64,000 bases of DNA from DATARR01 sp036376245 (GCA_036376245.1 DASVAS010000035.1:124001-188000); one strand, 5' to 3'; counted from the first letter of the stretch, positions 8,303-17,268 are shown. Translations and numbers: made by a program. The notes: a model not told the origin generated them from the letters alone.

Positions 8303-9655
8303 ATGGCGACCGATCCCGTGGCCGCTGTGGAACCCGCGACGCCCGCCGCCGGCATGTCCTATGGCGCCCGGCTCGGGGTGACCTTTTTTCTGTTGAGCCT
8401 GTTCGTCCTGGGCCACTGGGTGCCGTTGCCCTTCGTCAATCCGGAGATCTTCGCCTGGGTCAAGGTGCCCCGGACGTCCAGCCTCATGATGCTGGAGACC
8501 ACGCCGCTCTTCACCGCTTTCATCCTGGTGGAGTTGTTCGCCCTGGCGACCTCTTCCGGGCGCAGGCTGCGGGCGGCCGGGCCGGCCGGCAGGGCGAAGC
8601 TCAACCGGGCGGCCCTGATCCTGGGGCTCGCGCTGAGCGCCGTCCAGGCCTTCGGGATCGCGTCGGTGCTGGCCAACATGACCACCCCCGCCGGCGTGCC
8701 CGCCGTGTCCCTGTCGGGCCCGGTCTTCCGGATTCTCCTCATCGCGACCCTGACGGCCGTCACCGCCGCCCTGTTCTTCCTCGCGAGCTTCCTTTCCGAG
8801 TACGGGGTCGGCAACGGCTTCAGCCTGCTGATCCTGACCCAGATCGGCCTGTCCCTCTGGCAGGTCTGGGCGCCCCGGTTCATGAAGGAGTCAGCGGTGC
8901 TCTCGGGCATCCCGCCCATCGAGGGGGTAGGGATCCTCCTGGTCGGCGTCCTGGCCGCGCTGCTCATCCGCCATGTCCAGAGTTCGGAAGCCACCCGGAC
9001 CCCGCCATTTCCGCAGAGCACGTTTCCCCTGGTCCTGGCCGGCGTGGTCGTCAACTCCCCCTTCCTCCTGCCGCGTTTCTTCGAGAACGGCCAGGAGACC
9101 CTGCCCTGGTTCGCCGGGCCGGTGGCCGTCCTCTTCGCGGTCCCGTTCTTCTCCTGGCCGGCCTACCACCTGTTCAGCAGCCGCGGGCGGCTCGAGGCCA
9201 ACCTCTCCGAGCCGGAGGAGGTCCTGGACGGCCTCTCGGACACCCTGTCGCGCCGCTTCCTGACCTCGACCGCGTTCCTGACCGTGGGGGGCGCCGCCCT
9301 GACGGCCTGGAGTTGGACCCGGCCGGAAACCTACGTGGCGTTCCTCACCTTCCTGGATCTGCTCCTGGTCACCGCCATCGGGTTCGACCTCCGGGATCAG
9401 TTCGTGTTCCTGCGGCGGAACGGGGCGACGGCGCGGCTCGTTCAACTGGACAACGTCCACCTCTCCTACCGGCTCGTGGCGCGCCTGGAGGAAGAGGGGA
9501 TCGACGCCCTGGCGCGGGGTCATCATCACCGGTCCCTCCTCTTCTTCTTCGGGCCGCTGGTGAAGATCGACGTGCTCGTGCCCCGCGACCAGCTCGACGA
9601 GGCCCGGGCGATCCTGGCCGAGCTGGAATCCGCGCGCGAGATCAAGGTTTTCTAG
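8303..9655 (+). CDS. Divergent SecY-family membrane protein with a C-terminal DUF2007-like domain
   Basis: A 450-residue polytopic membrane protein with an AGGAGG ribosome binding site. Several stretches match SecY landmarks: GHWVPLPFVNPE corresponds to the conserved N-terminal xxIPLPxIxPE; RAKLNRAALILGLALSAVQAFG corresponds to the TM3 entry (RRKINQYTR...QAFGIA); and SEYGVGNGFSLLI corresponds to the TM4 signature (xxGIGNGISLII). NLSEPEEVLDG resembles the late cytoplasmic loop. The basic cytosolic loops that bind SecA and the ribosome look shortened. The last ~75 residues (VHLSYRLVARLEEEGIDA to IKVF) resemble a DUF2007-type domain, absent from ordinary SecY. It is not next to ribosomal-protein genes, so it is a paralogue, not the housekeeping translocase. 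Function unknown. Confidence 0.7.
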   Translation: MATDPVAAVEPATPAAGMSYGARLGVTFFLLSLFVLGHWVPLPFVNPEIFAWVKVPRTSSLMMLETTPLFTAFILVELFALATSSGRRLRAAGPAGRAKLNRAALILGLALSAVQAFGIASVLANMTTPAGVPAVSLSGPVFRILLIATLTAVTAALFFLASFLSEYGVGNGFSLLILTQIGLSLWQVWAPRFMKESAVLSGIPPIEGVGILLVGVLAALLIRHVQSSEATRTPPFPQSTFPLVLAGVVVNSPFLLPRFFENGQETLPWFAGPVAVLFAVPFFSWPAYHLFSSRGRLEANLSEPEEVLDGLSDTLSRRFLTSTAFLTVGGAALTAWSWTRPETYVAFLTFLDLLLVTAIGFDLRDQFVFLRRNGATARLVQLDNVHLSYRLVARLEEEGIDALARGHHHRSLLFFFGPLVKIDVLVPRDQLDEARAILAELESAREIKVF

Positions 9656-9658
9656 GAC

Positions 9659-11113
9659 GTGCGCCGCCGCTTCGCCTGCCTGACCGCCCTCCTCGTCCTG
9701 ACCGGCTGCGCGGGCTCGCGGGTGCAGACCCCGCCCGCGTCGCCGTCCGCCCCGCTCACCGGTCCGGGCCAGGCCTCCTTCTTCTTTCCGGTCGAGATCC
9801 CTCTCGCCGAGGTGCGGCGGATGCTGGAAGGGGCCCTGCCGCCGCGCATCAGCGACGAGCGGCGGCAGGAGATCGCCGACGGAATACGGGACGACTTCTA
9901 CCGCTACACCCTCGACCGGGGGGAGATCGCCGTCGGCTTCTCGGGGGACTTTCTGACCTTCGAGATCCCGGTGCGGGGGAGACTCACCGTGGGCGGCCGT
10001 CTGCGTCCCGTGCCCCTCGGCAAGGGGCTGCCCGTCCAGGAGACGGTGGACTTCCGGGGCACGGTCCGGGGCACGGCCTCGCTTGAGATTGGACCGGACT
10101 GGCGGCCGGACCCCCAGCCCACCGTCCAGGTCCACCTGGAACAGGCGCAACTCCGGATGCTGGACGTCTTCAGCGTCAGCGTTCGCGCGTTCCTGGAGGA
10201 GAAGATCAACCCCATCGTCAACCGCGAGCTGCAACGGGCGTCGGGGGAGATGCTGAACGGCCTCGCCCTGCGGGAGAAGGCCGCTGCCGTCTGGAAGTCG
10301 CTCCACGTGACGCGCCGCGCCATGGACGGCGAGAACCTCTGGCTTCACTTCGAGCCGACCGAGATTTCCCTGGTTCCCATGACCGGCAGCGGGGGAGCAT
10401 TACGCACGGGTCTCGGCATCTCCGGCCGGATCTCCATGACCCTGGGCCAGCCCGCCGCGCCTCTCGCGCCCGCGCCGCTGCCACTCCTCGAGTTGGAAGC
10501 CGAGCGGCCCGGCGGCTTCGAGATAGAGGTGCCGGTGGCGGCCTCGGCCGAAGAGCTCTCCCGCCGGGTGGACCAGGAGCTGCGGGGAGACCGTTTCCGG
10601 ATCGCTGGCGCCAAGCGGCTGACGGTCACCAAGGCGAGCCTCGGCGTCGAGGGGGACCGCCTGCGCCTCACCGTGGATTTCCAGGAGAGCTCGGGTACTG
10701 GCCGCTTCGTCGTCCACGGCCGGCCTGTCCTCGATCCCGCGACGAACGTCCTGAGTCTGGACGATCTCCAATACGACCTCGCCTCCGGTGGCCGCCTCCT
10801 GCGCCTGATGGACCGCTTCCGCCGCGCCGAGATGCTGGAGCGCCTGCGGAAGGAGACCCGGGTGGACCTGACGCCTTTCCTGGAGCAGGCCGGGAAGGAG
10901 ACTGCGCAGGCGATCCGCGGACTGCTGCCGCCGGGGATGCAAGGAGAGGTGCGGGTGGAGCCGGTGCGGATCCTCGGGGTGGGGGTGGCGGAAGGGGCGG
11001 TGTGGGCGCGGTGCCGGCTGGCGGGGACGACTACAGGGCTGAGGCTGAGCAAGGACATAAAGGACCCAAAGGACGTAAAAGACCTAAAGGACGCCAGAGT
11101 GCTTGTCCCTTGA
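9659..11113 (+). CDS. DUF4403-type lipoprotein
   Basis: A 484-residue protein starting at a GTG three bases after the SecY-like gene. The N-terminus is a lipoprotein signal with lipobox LTGC (Cys19), so it should be anchored in a membrane facing the periplasm. Features that recall DUF4403 are the early PVEIPLAEVRRMLEGALP segment, repeated amphipathic beta-strands, and LGLGISGRISMTLGQP before a second half of similar style. The C-terminal residues KDIKDPKDVKDLKD are encoded by the left arm of an intergenic AAGGAC repeat, so the original C-terminus was probably changed by that repeat. The tight spacing suggests co-transcription with the SecY-like gene. Function unknown. Confidence 0.72.
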   Translation: MRRRFACLTALLVLTGCAGSRVQTPPASPSAPLTGPGQASFFFPVEIPLAEVRRMLEGALPPRISDERRQEIADGIRDDFYRYTLDRGEIAVGFSGDFLTFEIPVRGRLTVGGRLRPVPLGKGLPVQETVDFRGTVRGTASLEIGPDWRPDPQPTVQVHLEQAQLRMLDVFSVSVRAFLEEKINPIVNRELQRASGEMLNGLALREKAAAVWKSLHVTRRAMDGENLWLHFEPTEISLVPMTGSGGALRTGLGISGRISMTLGQPAAPLAPAPLPLLELEAERPGGFEIEVPVAASAEELSRRVDQELRGDRFRIAGAKRLTVTKASLGVEGDRLRLTVDFQESSGTGRFVVHGRPVLDPATNVLSLDDLQYDLASGGRLLRLMDRFRRAEMLERLRKETRVDLTPFLEQAGKETAQAIRGLLPPGMQGEVRVEPVRILGVGVAEGAVWARCRLAGTTTGLRLSKDIKDPKDVKDLKDARVLVP

Positions 11114-11146
11114 GTCTTTTAGGTCCTTTATGTCCTTTAGGTCCTT
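11051..11146. repeat. AAGGAC 9-bp-unit inverted repeat, copy 1
   Basis: Left arm 11051-11094 is five AAGGACNNN-type units (the fourth is AAAGAC). Right arm 11105-11146 is the reverse complement with the same order of unit types and differing NNN triplets. The arms would fold into a hairpin of 6-bp stems separated by 3-base mismatches. The left arm is translated as the C-terminus of the preceding gene, and the stop codon lies in the right arm. Related copies are at 17179 and 30469. Confidence 0.85.
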
Positions 11147-11189
11147 CTTCTAAAATAGAGGGAGCATTTCCTCTCACCCGGAGGCCCCC

Positions 11190-12380
11190 ATGCCGACCCG
11201 TTCTTTTTTTGCCACCTTCGCTCTGCTTATGCTCACCTCCACTCCCATGACCGCCCAACCCTACGCCGTCACCTTCGTCATCGACATGCGGCAGGAGATC
11301 GCCGCCAAGCGGTTCGATCCCGCGAAGGACGTGGTCGGTGTCCGGAGCGGCTGGGACCCTCTCTCCTGGGACAAGACGCTGCCGGCGCTGGACCCGGACG
11401 GCGACGGCCGCTACGAGGTCAAGGTCGCCTTCCCGGAGAAGCCCTTCGGTGGGCAGCCGCTCAACTACAAGTTCAAGGTGGACGCCCCGGGGAAGGCCCC
11501 CAACGACGGCTGGGAGGATGGCAAGAACTATCGACTCCACCTCAACGACGCGACGCAGACGTTGGCCCGCCGCTTCGGCGAGCTGTCGTCGCCCATCCAG
11601 CCGGTCCTGACGGGCATCCAGAAGCGCCACCCGGGATTCAAATCCCGGTTCCTCGCACCCCGGGACGTGATCGTCTACCTGCCTCCCGGCTACGACAAGG
11701 AGACCTCCCGGCGCTATCCGGTGCTCTACATGCACGATGGGCAGAACATCTTCGACGCGACGAACATGGGTATGGAGTGGCAGATGGACGAGAGCGCCGA
11801 AAAGCTGATCGCGGCCGGATCGATCGAGCCGGTGATCATCGTCGGCGTCGGCAACACCGAGGCGCGGATCGACGAGTACTCCCCCACCAGCGTCAAGCGG
11901 TGGGACGGCGACGGGATGATCGGCGGCAAGGCCGACCTCTACGGCCGCCTGCTCATCGAGGAGCTGAAGCCGTTCATCGACAAGACCTACAGGACCCGTC
12001 CGGACGCGCGGTCCACGAGCCTCGGCGGCGCCTCGCTCGGGGGCCTCGTCAGCCTCTATCTGGGCCTGAAGCACCCGGATGTCTTCGGCGGCGGCCTCCT
12101 CGTCGTCTCCTCCGCGGCGGCCTGGGACGGCCAGATGATCGTGAAGAAGGTCGAGGCCCTGCCCGCCAGGACCCCGCAGCGCATCTGGCTCGACATGGGG
12201 ACCCGCGAAGGGGAGGAGGCGCTGGTGGCCGTCCACCGGCTTCGCGACGCCCTGGCCGCCAAGGGCTGGAAGCTCGGCGCCGACCTGCGGTATCTGGAGG
12301 TTGAGCGCGGCGGCCACGACGAGCTCGCCTGGGCCCCCCGGGTAGAGCCGATGCTGCGGTTCCTGTATGGGAAGGAGTAG
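11190..12380 (+). CDS. Secreted alpha/beta-hydrolase esterase with an N-terminal starch-binding-like domain
   Basis: A 396-residue exported protein with a GGAGG ribosome binding site and a signal peptide ending near PMTAQP. Residues about 22-115 (TFVIDMRQEI to YKFKVDAPG) form a CBM20/E-set-like domain. The rest is an esterase of the EstD/Fes/YieL type: VLYMHDGQNIFD, the nucleophile Ser in GGASLGGLVSLY, and a C-terminal GGHDELAW His. Enterochelin esterases and feruloyl esterases share this layout. The substrate is not evident from the neighbours. Confidence 0.85.
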   Translation: MPTRSFFATFALLMLTSTPMTAQPYAVTFVIDMRQEIAAKRFDPAKDVVGVRSGWDPLSWDKTLPALDPDGDGRYEVKVAFPEKPFGGQPLNYKFKVDAPGKAPNDGWEDGKNYRLHLNDATQTLARRFGELSSPIQPVLTGIQKRHPGFKSRFLAPRDVIVYLPPGYDKETSRRYPVLYMHDGQNIFDATNMGMEWQMDESAEKLIAAGSIEPVIIVGVGNTEARIDEYSPTSVKRWDGDGMIGGKADLYGRLLIEELKPFIDKTYRTRPDARSTSLGGASLGGLVSLYLGLKHPDVFGGGLLVVSSAAAWDGQMIVKKVEALPARTPQRIWLDMGTREGEEALVAVHRLRDALAAKGWKLGADLRYLEVERGGHDELAWAPRVEPMLRFLYGKE

Positions 12381-12466
12381 GGGGGCCAAACGTCCTCCAT
12401 AGAGGTCACTTCAGGTCTGATCCCAGGACTTCAAAGCCGCGCTCTCCCTCGGGAAGACCGCGGGCA

Positions 12467-12494
12467 TTGCGGTTGCAATCCGCACCTTTATAGA
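12467..12494 (+). promoter_or_regulatory. Possible sigma-70 promoter for the 12533 gene
   Basis: TTGCGG at 12467-12472 and TATAGA at 12489-12494 are separated by 16 bases, in an otherwise unassigned 150-bp gap. The match is partial (four of six bases at the -10 box). Confidence 0.3.
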
Positions 12495-12532
12495 GAAGTT
12501 TCCGCAGCGTTCAACGGGAGGAGAGCGAGGTC

Positions 12533-13273
12533 ATGAACATGAAACCACTGAGGTGGATCCTGGCGGCAGGTCTGCTGATCTCCAGCCATCTGTCGGCTCA
12601 GCCGCTCGACGATCTGCGGGCCCGGATGGCGGCTCTGCGCAACGAACAGCCCATCAAGCTCAAGGTGGAGGTCGAGCTCAAGCACAAGGGCACCGCCCCT
12701 CTGCATCTGAACAGCGAGAAGCTGAAGGGGACGGCAGTCATCGTCTACGGCCCCAAAGGGGTGAAGGTGCAGAAGCAGAAGTCCCGGGGCGAAATCACCC
12801 AGGCCTCGATCTGGCGGGACGCCAAGGACCGGGACCCCAAGGAACTGATCACCGAAGACGAGGCTCTCGCCCTGGTCAATCCGGCGGCGATCCTGGATCT
12901 CGCCCTGAACGACGCGACCCTGCTCGGCGACGGAATGACGACCTGGCAGGACCGGCCGGCCCGGCTCCTGGTCTTCCTGCCCAGCGAGATCGAGAAGGTG
13001 CAGGCGGAGGCGCCCGCGGACGGTCCTCTCCCGCCCGTGTTCGGCGAGACGAAGCTCTGGTTGGACGAGAGCGGCGTTCCTCTGGCCATGGAGCGCTCGG
13101 GAGAGTTGCTGCTCGGGCCGGCGCTGAAGGTGGAGGTACGCGAGGCGGTCGAATTCCAGCAGGTCGCCGGACGCCTGCTGGTGGCCCGATGGGAGGAAAA
13201 CTACTCCGGGACCGCCCTGGCGGTGCTGCGCGGCGGAGATTCCAAGAAGATTAAGGTCACCGTCCTGGATTAG
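12533..13273 (+). CDS. Exported protein of unknown function
   Basis: A 246-residue protein with a signal peptide (LRWILAAGLLISSHLSAQP) and a strong GGGAGGAGAG ribosome binding site before ATGAACATG. The mature part begins DDLRARMAALRNEQPIKLKVEVELKHKG and continues as beta-rich sequence (GTAVIVYGPKGVKVQ, TKLWLDESGVPLAMERSGE). This recalls LolA/LolB-like or outer-membrane-associated sandwiches, but no family can be named. It is followed by a palindromic terminator-like element. Confidence 0.75.
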   Translation: MNMKPLRWILAAGLLISSHLSAQPLDDLRARMAALRNEQPIKLKVEVELKHKGTAPLHLNSEKLKGTAVIVYGPKGVKVQKQKSRGEITQASIWRDAKDRDPKELITEDEALALVNPAAILDLALNDATLLGDGMTTWQDRPARLLVFLPSEIEKVQAEAPADGPLPPVFGETKLWLDESGVPLAMERSGELLLGPALKVEVREAVEFQQVAGRLLVARWEENYSGTALAVLRGGDSKKIKVTVLD

Positions 13274-13285
13274 GTGGACACGGCC

Positions 13286-13337
13286 GTCCCCGCCCGGGCA
13301 TTCATGCCCGGGCGCGGGGACCGAACGCTTGTTCGGT
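13286..13337. repeat. CCCGGGCAT palindrome plus second hairpin
   Basis: GCCCGGGCAT-TC-ATGCCCGGGC lies inside a longer stem bounded by GTCCCC and GGGGAC (13286-13321). A second hairpin, ACCGAAC-GCTT-GTTCGGT, follows directly (13320-13337). It sits between two plus-strand genes and could terminate the first. A shorter relative of the CGGGCAT palindrome is at 24391. Confidence 0.6.
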
Positions 13338-13352
13338 TATACTCCCGGCTCA

Positions 13353-14642
13353 ATGTCCAATCCACAGGTAGCGATCGTCCAAGACGACCCCGCGGCGGCC
13401 CGGGAGAAGGTGCCGGCCTACTCCTGGTACGCGCTCCTCCTGCTGACCGTGGTCTACATCCTGAACTTCCTGGACCGGATGGTCATCTACATCCTGTTCA
13501 CGCCGATCCAGGCGGAGATGAAGTTCAGCGATTTCGAGCTGGCGGTCCTCGGCACGACCTCGTTCGTCATCTTCTACACCCTGCTGGGCATCCCCTTCGG
13601 GCGCCTGGCCGACCGGGTGGTGAGAAAGAACCTGATCGCCGCCGGCCTGGCGGTATGGAGCCTCTTCTCCGGCCTCACCGGTTTCGCGGACAGCTTCTGG
13701 ACCCTCTTTCTCTGCCGGCTGATGGTCGGGGTCGGCGAGGCGACGCTGGGACCCGCGGCGCTCTCCCTGCTGAGCGATTACTTCCCGCCCCGGCTGCGCG
13801 CCACGGTCCAGGGGATCTACGCCTCGGGCATCGCCCTCGGCAGCGGCTTCGCGTTCGCTCTCGGGGGCTGGATCGGGCAGACCTATGGATGGCGATGGGC
13901 GTTCTACCTGCTGGGATTCCCGGGGATCGCGCTCGCCGCCCTCGTCTTCCTCCTGCGGGAGCCGGCGCGCGGGCGCACGGAGGTGACGGCCGTCCGCTAC
14001 GGCCGGGACGACTGGAAGATCCTGTTCCGCTCCGTGCCGCTGCGCTACCTGTACCTGGGATACGCCCTGCTCGGCCTGGCCGCCAACAACATCAGCGTCT
14101 GGGTGACGGCCTTTTTCATCCGGGTCCACGGGATGAGCCTCGCGTTCATCGGCGGATTGGCGGGAATCCTGGCCATCGCCGTCGGCGTGCCGGTGATGAT
14201 CCTCGGCGGGTATGTTTCCGACCGCTTCCGCCGGCGGGGCAGGGGAGGCCGGATGGCGTTCACCACCTGGGTCGCCCTCGCCTCGGTCCCGCTCTGGCTC
14301 GGGCTGCTGTTCAGCGACAACCTGGGCGCGTTGCTGGCCGTGAACGTCTTTCTCTACGGCCTCGCCCTGATCTGGGTGGCGCCCGCGACCGCGGACCTGC
14401 ACGAGATCGCCGGCCCGCACCTGCGCGGGCTCGGCATCGGCATCTTCTTCTCGACGGTCTACATCTTCGCCTATCTGATCGGGTCTCCCCTCATCGGCAA
14501 GCTCAACGACGTCCTGGGCGTCGCCGGCGATCCCGGGAAGATGAGGTTCGCGCTGCTGGTCTGTCCCGCGGCATGCGCGCTGGCCGCGGTCTTGCTTCGG
14601 CTGGGTAGCAGAGCCAGGGAGGCGAGCTCCGAGCCAGCGTGA
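13353..14642 (+). CDS. MFS transporter, spinster-like
   Basis: A 429-residue inner-membrane transporter with about twelve hydrophobic segments. The first helix pair contains ILNFLDRMVIYIL and FGRLADRVVRKN, the latter being the canonical MFS loop 2-3 motif (G-x-L-a-D-r-x-x-r-k). RLMVGVGEATLGPAALSLLSDYFPP is typical of spinster-type members of the superfamily. The start is the ATG at 13353; there is no obvious ribosome binding site, so translation may be weak or near-leaderless. The substrate is unknown. Spinster-like MFS proteins in bacteria are linked to sphingolipid-like or organic-acid transport, which the context here does not test. Confidence 0.88.
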   Translation: MSNPQVAIVQDDPAAAREKVPAYSWYALLLLTVVYILNFLDRMVIYILFTPIQAEMKFSDFELAVLGTTSFVIFYTLLGIPFGRLADRVVRKNLIAAGLAVWSLFSGLTGFADSFWTLFLCRLMVGVGEATLGPAALSLLSDYFPPRLRATVQGIYASGIALGSGFAFALGGWIGQTYGWRWAFYLLGFPGIALAALVFLLREPARGRTEVTAVRYGRDDWKILFRSVPLRYLYLGYALLGLAANNISVWVTAFFIRVHGMSLAFIGGLAGILAIAVGVPVMILGGYVSDRFRRRGRGGRMAFTTWVALASVPLWLGLLFSDNLGALLAVNVFLYGLALIWVAPATADLHEIAGPHLRGLGIGIFFSTVYIFAYLIGSPLIGKLNDVLGVAGDPGKMRFALLVCPAACALAAVLLRLGSRAREASSEPA

Positions 14643-14681
14643 ACGGAGGCGGATCTCCCTTGTCGTAAACTTTCGAGGCCT

Positions 14682-16223
14682 ATGCCCGAGCTCGACGAGA
14701 AATTCCGTCTGCTGATCGAGACTCTGCGGGAGAGCGAGGAGCAGTTCCGCCTTCTGGTCGAGGGGATCCGTGATTACGCCATCTTCATGCTGGACCCCGA
14801 GGGTTACGTGGTGAGCTGGAACTCCGGGGCGGAAGCCATCAAGGGCTACCGGGCCGAGGAGATCGTGGGCCAGCACTTCTCCCGCTTCTACCCGGAGAGG
14901 GATGTCGCGCGCCGCTGGCCGTGGCACGAGCTGAAGGTGGCGCGGGAGGTGGGCCGGTTCGAGGACGAAGGCTGGCGCGTCCGCAAGGACGGCACCATGT
15001 TCTGGGCCAACGTCGTCATTACCGCCCTGTACGACCGCGAGCACCGCCTGCGGGGGTTCGCCAAGGTCACCCGGGATATGACGGAGCGCCGGCGGGTCGA
15101 AGCCCTCGAGAAGGCCGACCTCCACCGGACCGAGTTCCTGGCGATGCTGGCGCACGAGCTCCGCAATCCCCTGGCGCCGATCCGCAACGCCCTCGGCCTG
15201 ATCGGGCCGGGCCGGCCGGACGACGCCACCCTGGAGTGGTCCAGGTCCATCATCGAGCGGCAGGTCACCCATCTGAGCCGGCTGGTAGACGACCTCCTGG
15301 ACGTGAGCCGGATCACCGCCAACAAGATCACTCTCCAGAGGGAGCCGGTGGAGATCGCGCAGGTCGTCGCCGGCGCCGTGGAAGCGAGCCAGCCGCTGAT
15401 CCAGGAGAAGGAGCAGCTCCTCGAGGTCCACGTCCCCGAGGAGCCGGTCCGGGTCACGGGCGACCTGACCCGGCTCTCCCAGGTGGTCCTCAACCTGCTC
15501 AACAACGCGGCGAAGTACACGCCGGAAGGCGGCCACATCCGGCTGACAGTCGAGCGCCAGGAGGGCGAGGCGGTGATCCGGGTCCGCGACACGGGCGTGG
15601 GCATCGCCGCCGATCTGCTGCCGGAGATCTTCGAGCTGTTCACGCAGGGGGAGCGCTCGCTGGACCGTCCGGAAGGCGGCCTGGGCATCGGCCTCACCCT
15701 GGTCAAGCGGCTGGTCGAGCTGCACGGCGGCACGGTCCAGGCGCTGAGCGAGGGACCCGGCCTCGGGACGGAGATGATCGTACGGCTTCCCCTCCTCGCC
15801 GGCGATCTGCCGGCGGACCCGTCGAAGATCGATAGACCCGGCCAGTCTTCAGCCTCCCGGCGGATCCTGGTCGTGGACGACAACCGCGACGCCGCGGAGA
15901 CCATGTCCCTCCTCCTCGAGCTCTGGGGCCATGAGGTGTTCAGCGCCCCCGACGGGCCGGCCGCGCTCGCCATCGCGGCGGAGCACCGGCCGGAGATCGT
16001 GCTGCTCGACATCGGGCTGCCCGGGATGACGGGCTACGAGGTCGCGCAGCACCTGCGCGAGATCCCGGGCCTCGAACGGGTGTTGCTGGTGGCGGTGACC
16101 GGCTACGGCCAGCGGGAGGACCGCCGCCGGAGCCGCGAGGCCGGATTCGAGTATCACCTGGTCAAGCCGGTGGAGCCCGAGAAGCTGCGGGAGTTGATCA
16201 ATTCGGCGTTTTCCTCGGAGTAG
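14682..16223 (+). CDS. Hybrid sensor histidine kinase (PAS-HisKA-HATPase-REC)
   Basis: A 513-residue soluble hybrid kinase. A PAS domain (about 20-140; FMLDPEGYVVSWNSGAEAI) is followed by HisKA with His158 in LAHELRNPLAPI, a HATPase domain (NLLNNAAKYT; DTGVGIAADL; GLGIGLTLV) and a C-terminal receiver with Asp443 in LLDIGLPGMTGYE. It has no transmembrane segment and no output domain beyond REC. It closely resembles other PAS/HisKA/REC orphan kinases of this type. The VOC dioxygenase gene starts eight bases after its stop, so the two are probably co-transcribed. Confidence 0.92.
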   Translation: MPELDEKFRLLIETLRESEEQFRLLVEGIRDYAIFMLDPEGYVVSWNSGAEAIKGYRAEEIVGQHFSRFYPERDVARRWPWHELKVAREVGRFEDEGWRVRKDGTMFWANVVITALYDREHRLRGFAKVTRDMTERRRVEALEKADLHRTEFLAMLAHELRNPLAPIRNALGLIGPGRPDDATLEWSRSIIERQVTHLSRLVDDLLDVSRITANKITLQREPVEIAQVVAGAVEASQPLIQEKEQLLEVHVPEEPVRVTGDLTRLSQVVLNLLNNAAKYTPEGGHIRLTVERQEGEAVIRVRDTGVGIAADLLPEIFELFTQGERSLDRPEGGLGIGLTLVKRLVELHGGTVQALSEGPGLGTEMIVRLPLLAGDLPADPSKIDRPGQSSASRRILVVDDNRDAAETMSLLLELWGHEVFSAPDGPAALAIAAEHRPEIVLLDIGLPGMTGYEVAQHLREIPGLERVLLVAVTGYGQREDRRRSREAGFEYHLVKPVEPEKLRELINSAFSSE

Positions 16224-16231
16224 GAGGAATC

Positions 16232-17188
16232 ATGAGCCCTGTTCACGGCATCCATCACGTCACGTGCATTTCCGGAGACGCCCAGGAGAACTTCGATTTC
16301 TACACCGAGGTGCTGGGGCTCCGCCTGGTCAAGCGTTCGGTCAACCAGGACGTGCCCGACACCTACCACCTCTTCTACGCCGACGCCGAGGGGAACCCCG
16401 GCACGGACCTGACCTTCTTCCCCTGGCCGCAGATGCCCCCCGGTCGCAAGGGCGCGGGGCTGACGGTCGAGGTCGGCCTGGCGGTGCCCGCGGGAAGCCT
16501 CGCCTTCTGGGCGGAGCGGCTCGCGGCGCGCGGCGTGGATCAGGACGCTCCAGAGGTCCGTTTCGGCGAGCGGGTGTTGCGCCTGCGGGACCCGCACGGT
16601 CTGGAGCTTTCCCTGACCGAGACGTCCGAAGCGAAGACCGCCGTGCCCTGGCCGGAGAGCCCCGTCCCGGAGCCGCATCAGATCCGCGGCTTCCACTCGG
16701 TGCGTCTCTGGGAGCGGGACCTGGGAGTCACCTCCCGCTTCCTGCGCGGCGCCCTCGGCTTCGAGCCCGCGGGCGAGGAGGACGGCTGGCATCGTTTCGG
16801 CGTCGAGGGCGGCGGCTCCGGCAAGTGGGTCGAGGTGCGCGAGCTGCCGGGAGGCCGCCTCGGATCCTGGGGCACCGGCGCCGTCCACCACGTCGCCTTC
16901 CGGGTCGCGGACGACGCGGAGGAGCTGGAAGTGCGGCGGCGGGTCCAGGCGACCGGCGGCAGCCCCACGCCGGTGATCGACCGCTTCTGGTTCCGCTCGG
17001 TCTACTTCAAGGAGCCTGGCGGAGTCCTCTTCGAGATCGCCACCGACCAGCCCGGCTTTACCGTGGATGAAGACCTGGCTCATCTTGGCGAGCAGTTGAT
17101 TCTTCCTCCCTGGCTGGAACCGCACCGGCGGGAAATCGAGGCGGCTCTGCCGCCGCTGGCGACGGCGGCTGAAAAGCCAAGGACATAA
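16232..17188 (+). CDS. VOC-superfamily ring-cleaving dioxygenase (MhqO/PcpA-like)
   Basis: A 318-residue protein with two tandem vicinal-oxygen-chelate modules (about 5-125 and 150-285). The first begins IHHVTCISGDAQENFDFYTEVLGLRLVK and has DPHGLELSLTE; the second begins RGFHSVRLWERD and has the metal-ligand segment FKEPGGVLFEIATD. The paired His/Glu ligands are typical of Fe(II)/Mn(II) extradiol or hydroquinone dioxygenases. The ribosome binding site TAGGAGGAAT precedes the ATG. In Bacillus, MhqO-type enzymes respond to quinone or aldehyde stress. The final codons lie in the left arm of an AAGGAC repeat, which supplies the TAA stop. Confidence 0.87.
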   Translation: MSPVHGIHHVTCISGDAQENFDFYTEVLGLRLVKRSVNQDVPDTYHLFYADAEGNPGTDLTFFPWPQMPPGRKGAGLTVEVGLAVPAGSLAFWAERLAARGVDQDAPEVRFGERVLRLRDPHGLELSLTETSEAKTAVPWPESPVPEPHQIRGFHSVRLWERDLGVTSRFLRGALGFEPAGEEDGWHRFGVEGGGSGKWVEVRELPGGRLGSWGTGAVHHVAFRVADDAEELEVRRRVQATGGSPTPVIDRFWFRSVYFKEPGGVLFEIATDQPGFTVDEDLAHLGEQLILPPWLEPHRREIEAALPPLATAAEKPRT

Positions 17189-17268
17189 AGGACACCAGGG
17201 ACACCAAGGACAAGGTTTTTTCGTCCTTGAAGTCCTTGGTGTCCCTGGTGTCCTTGGTGTCCTTTATT
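17179..17268. repeat. AAGGAC 9-bp-unit inverted repeat, copy 2
   Basis: Left arm 17179-17217 (AAGGAC-ATA-AAGGAC-ACC-AGGGAC-ACC-AAGGAC) and right arm 17222-17268 in reverse complement, with a T-rich loop. It lies between convergent genes. The left arm contains the stop of the dioxygenase gene. The right arm contains, on the minus strand, a TAA that ends the gene fragment at 17264. Confidence 0.85.

Noticed and set aside
11051..11146. CRISPR-like or tandem protein repeat
   Set aside because: The second half is the reverse complement of the first, so the structure is a hairpin and not a spacer-repeat array.
13350..15725. Long minus-strand open frame opposite the MFS and kinase genes
   Set aside because: The plus strand has full MFS and HisKA/REC motifs; the antisense product is Asp/Arg/Gln-rich filler.
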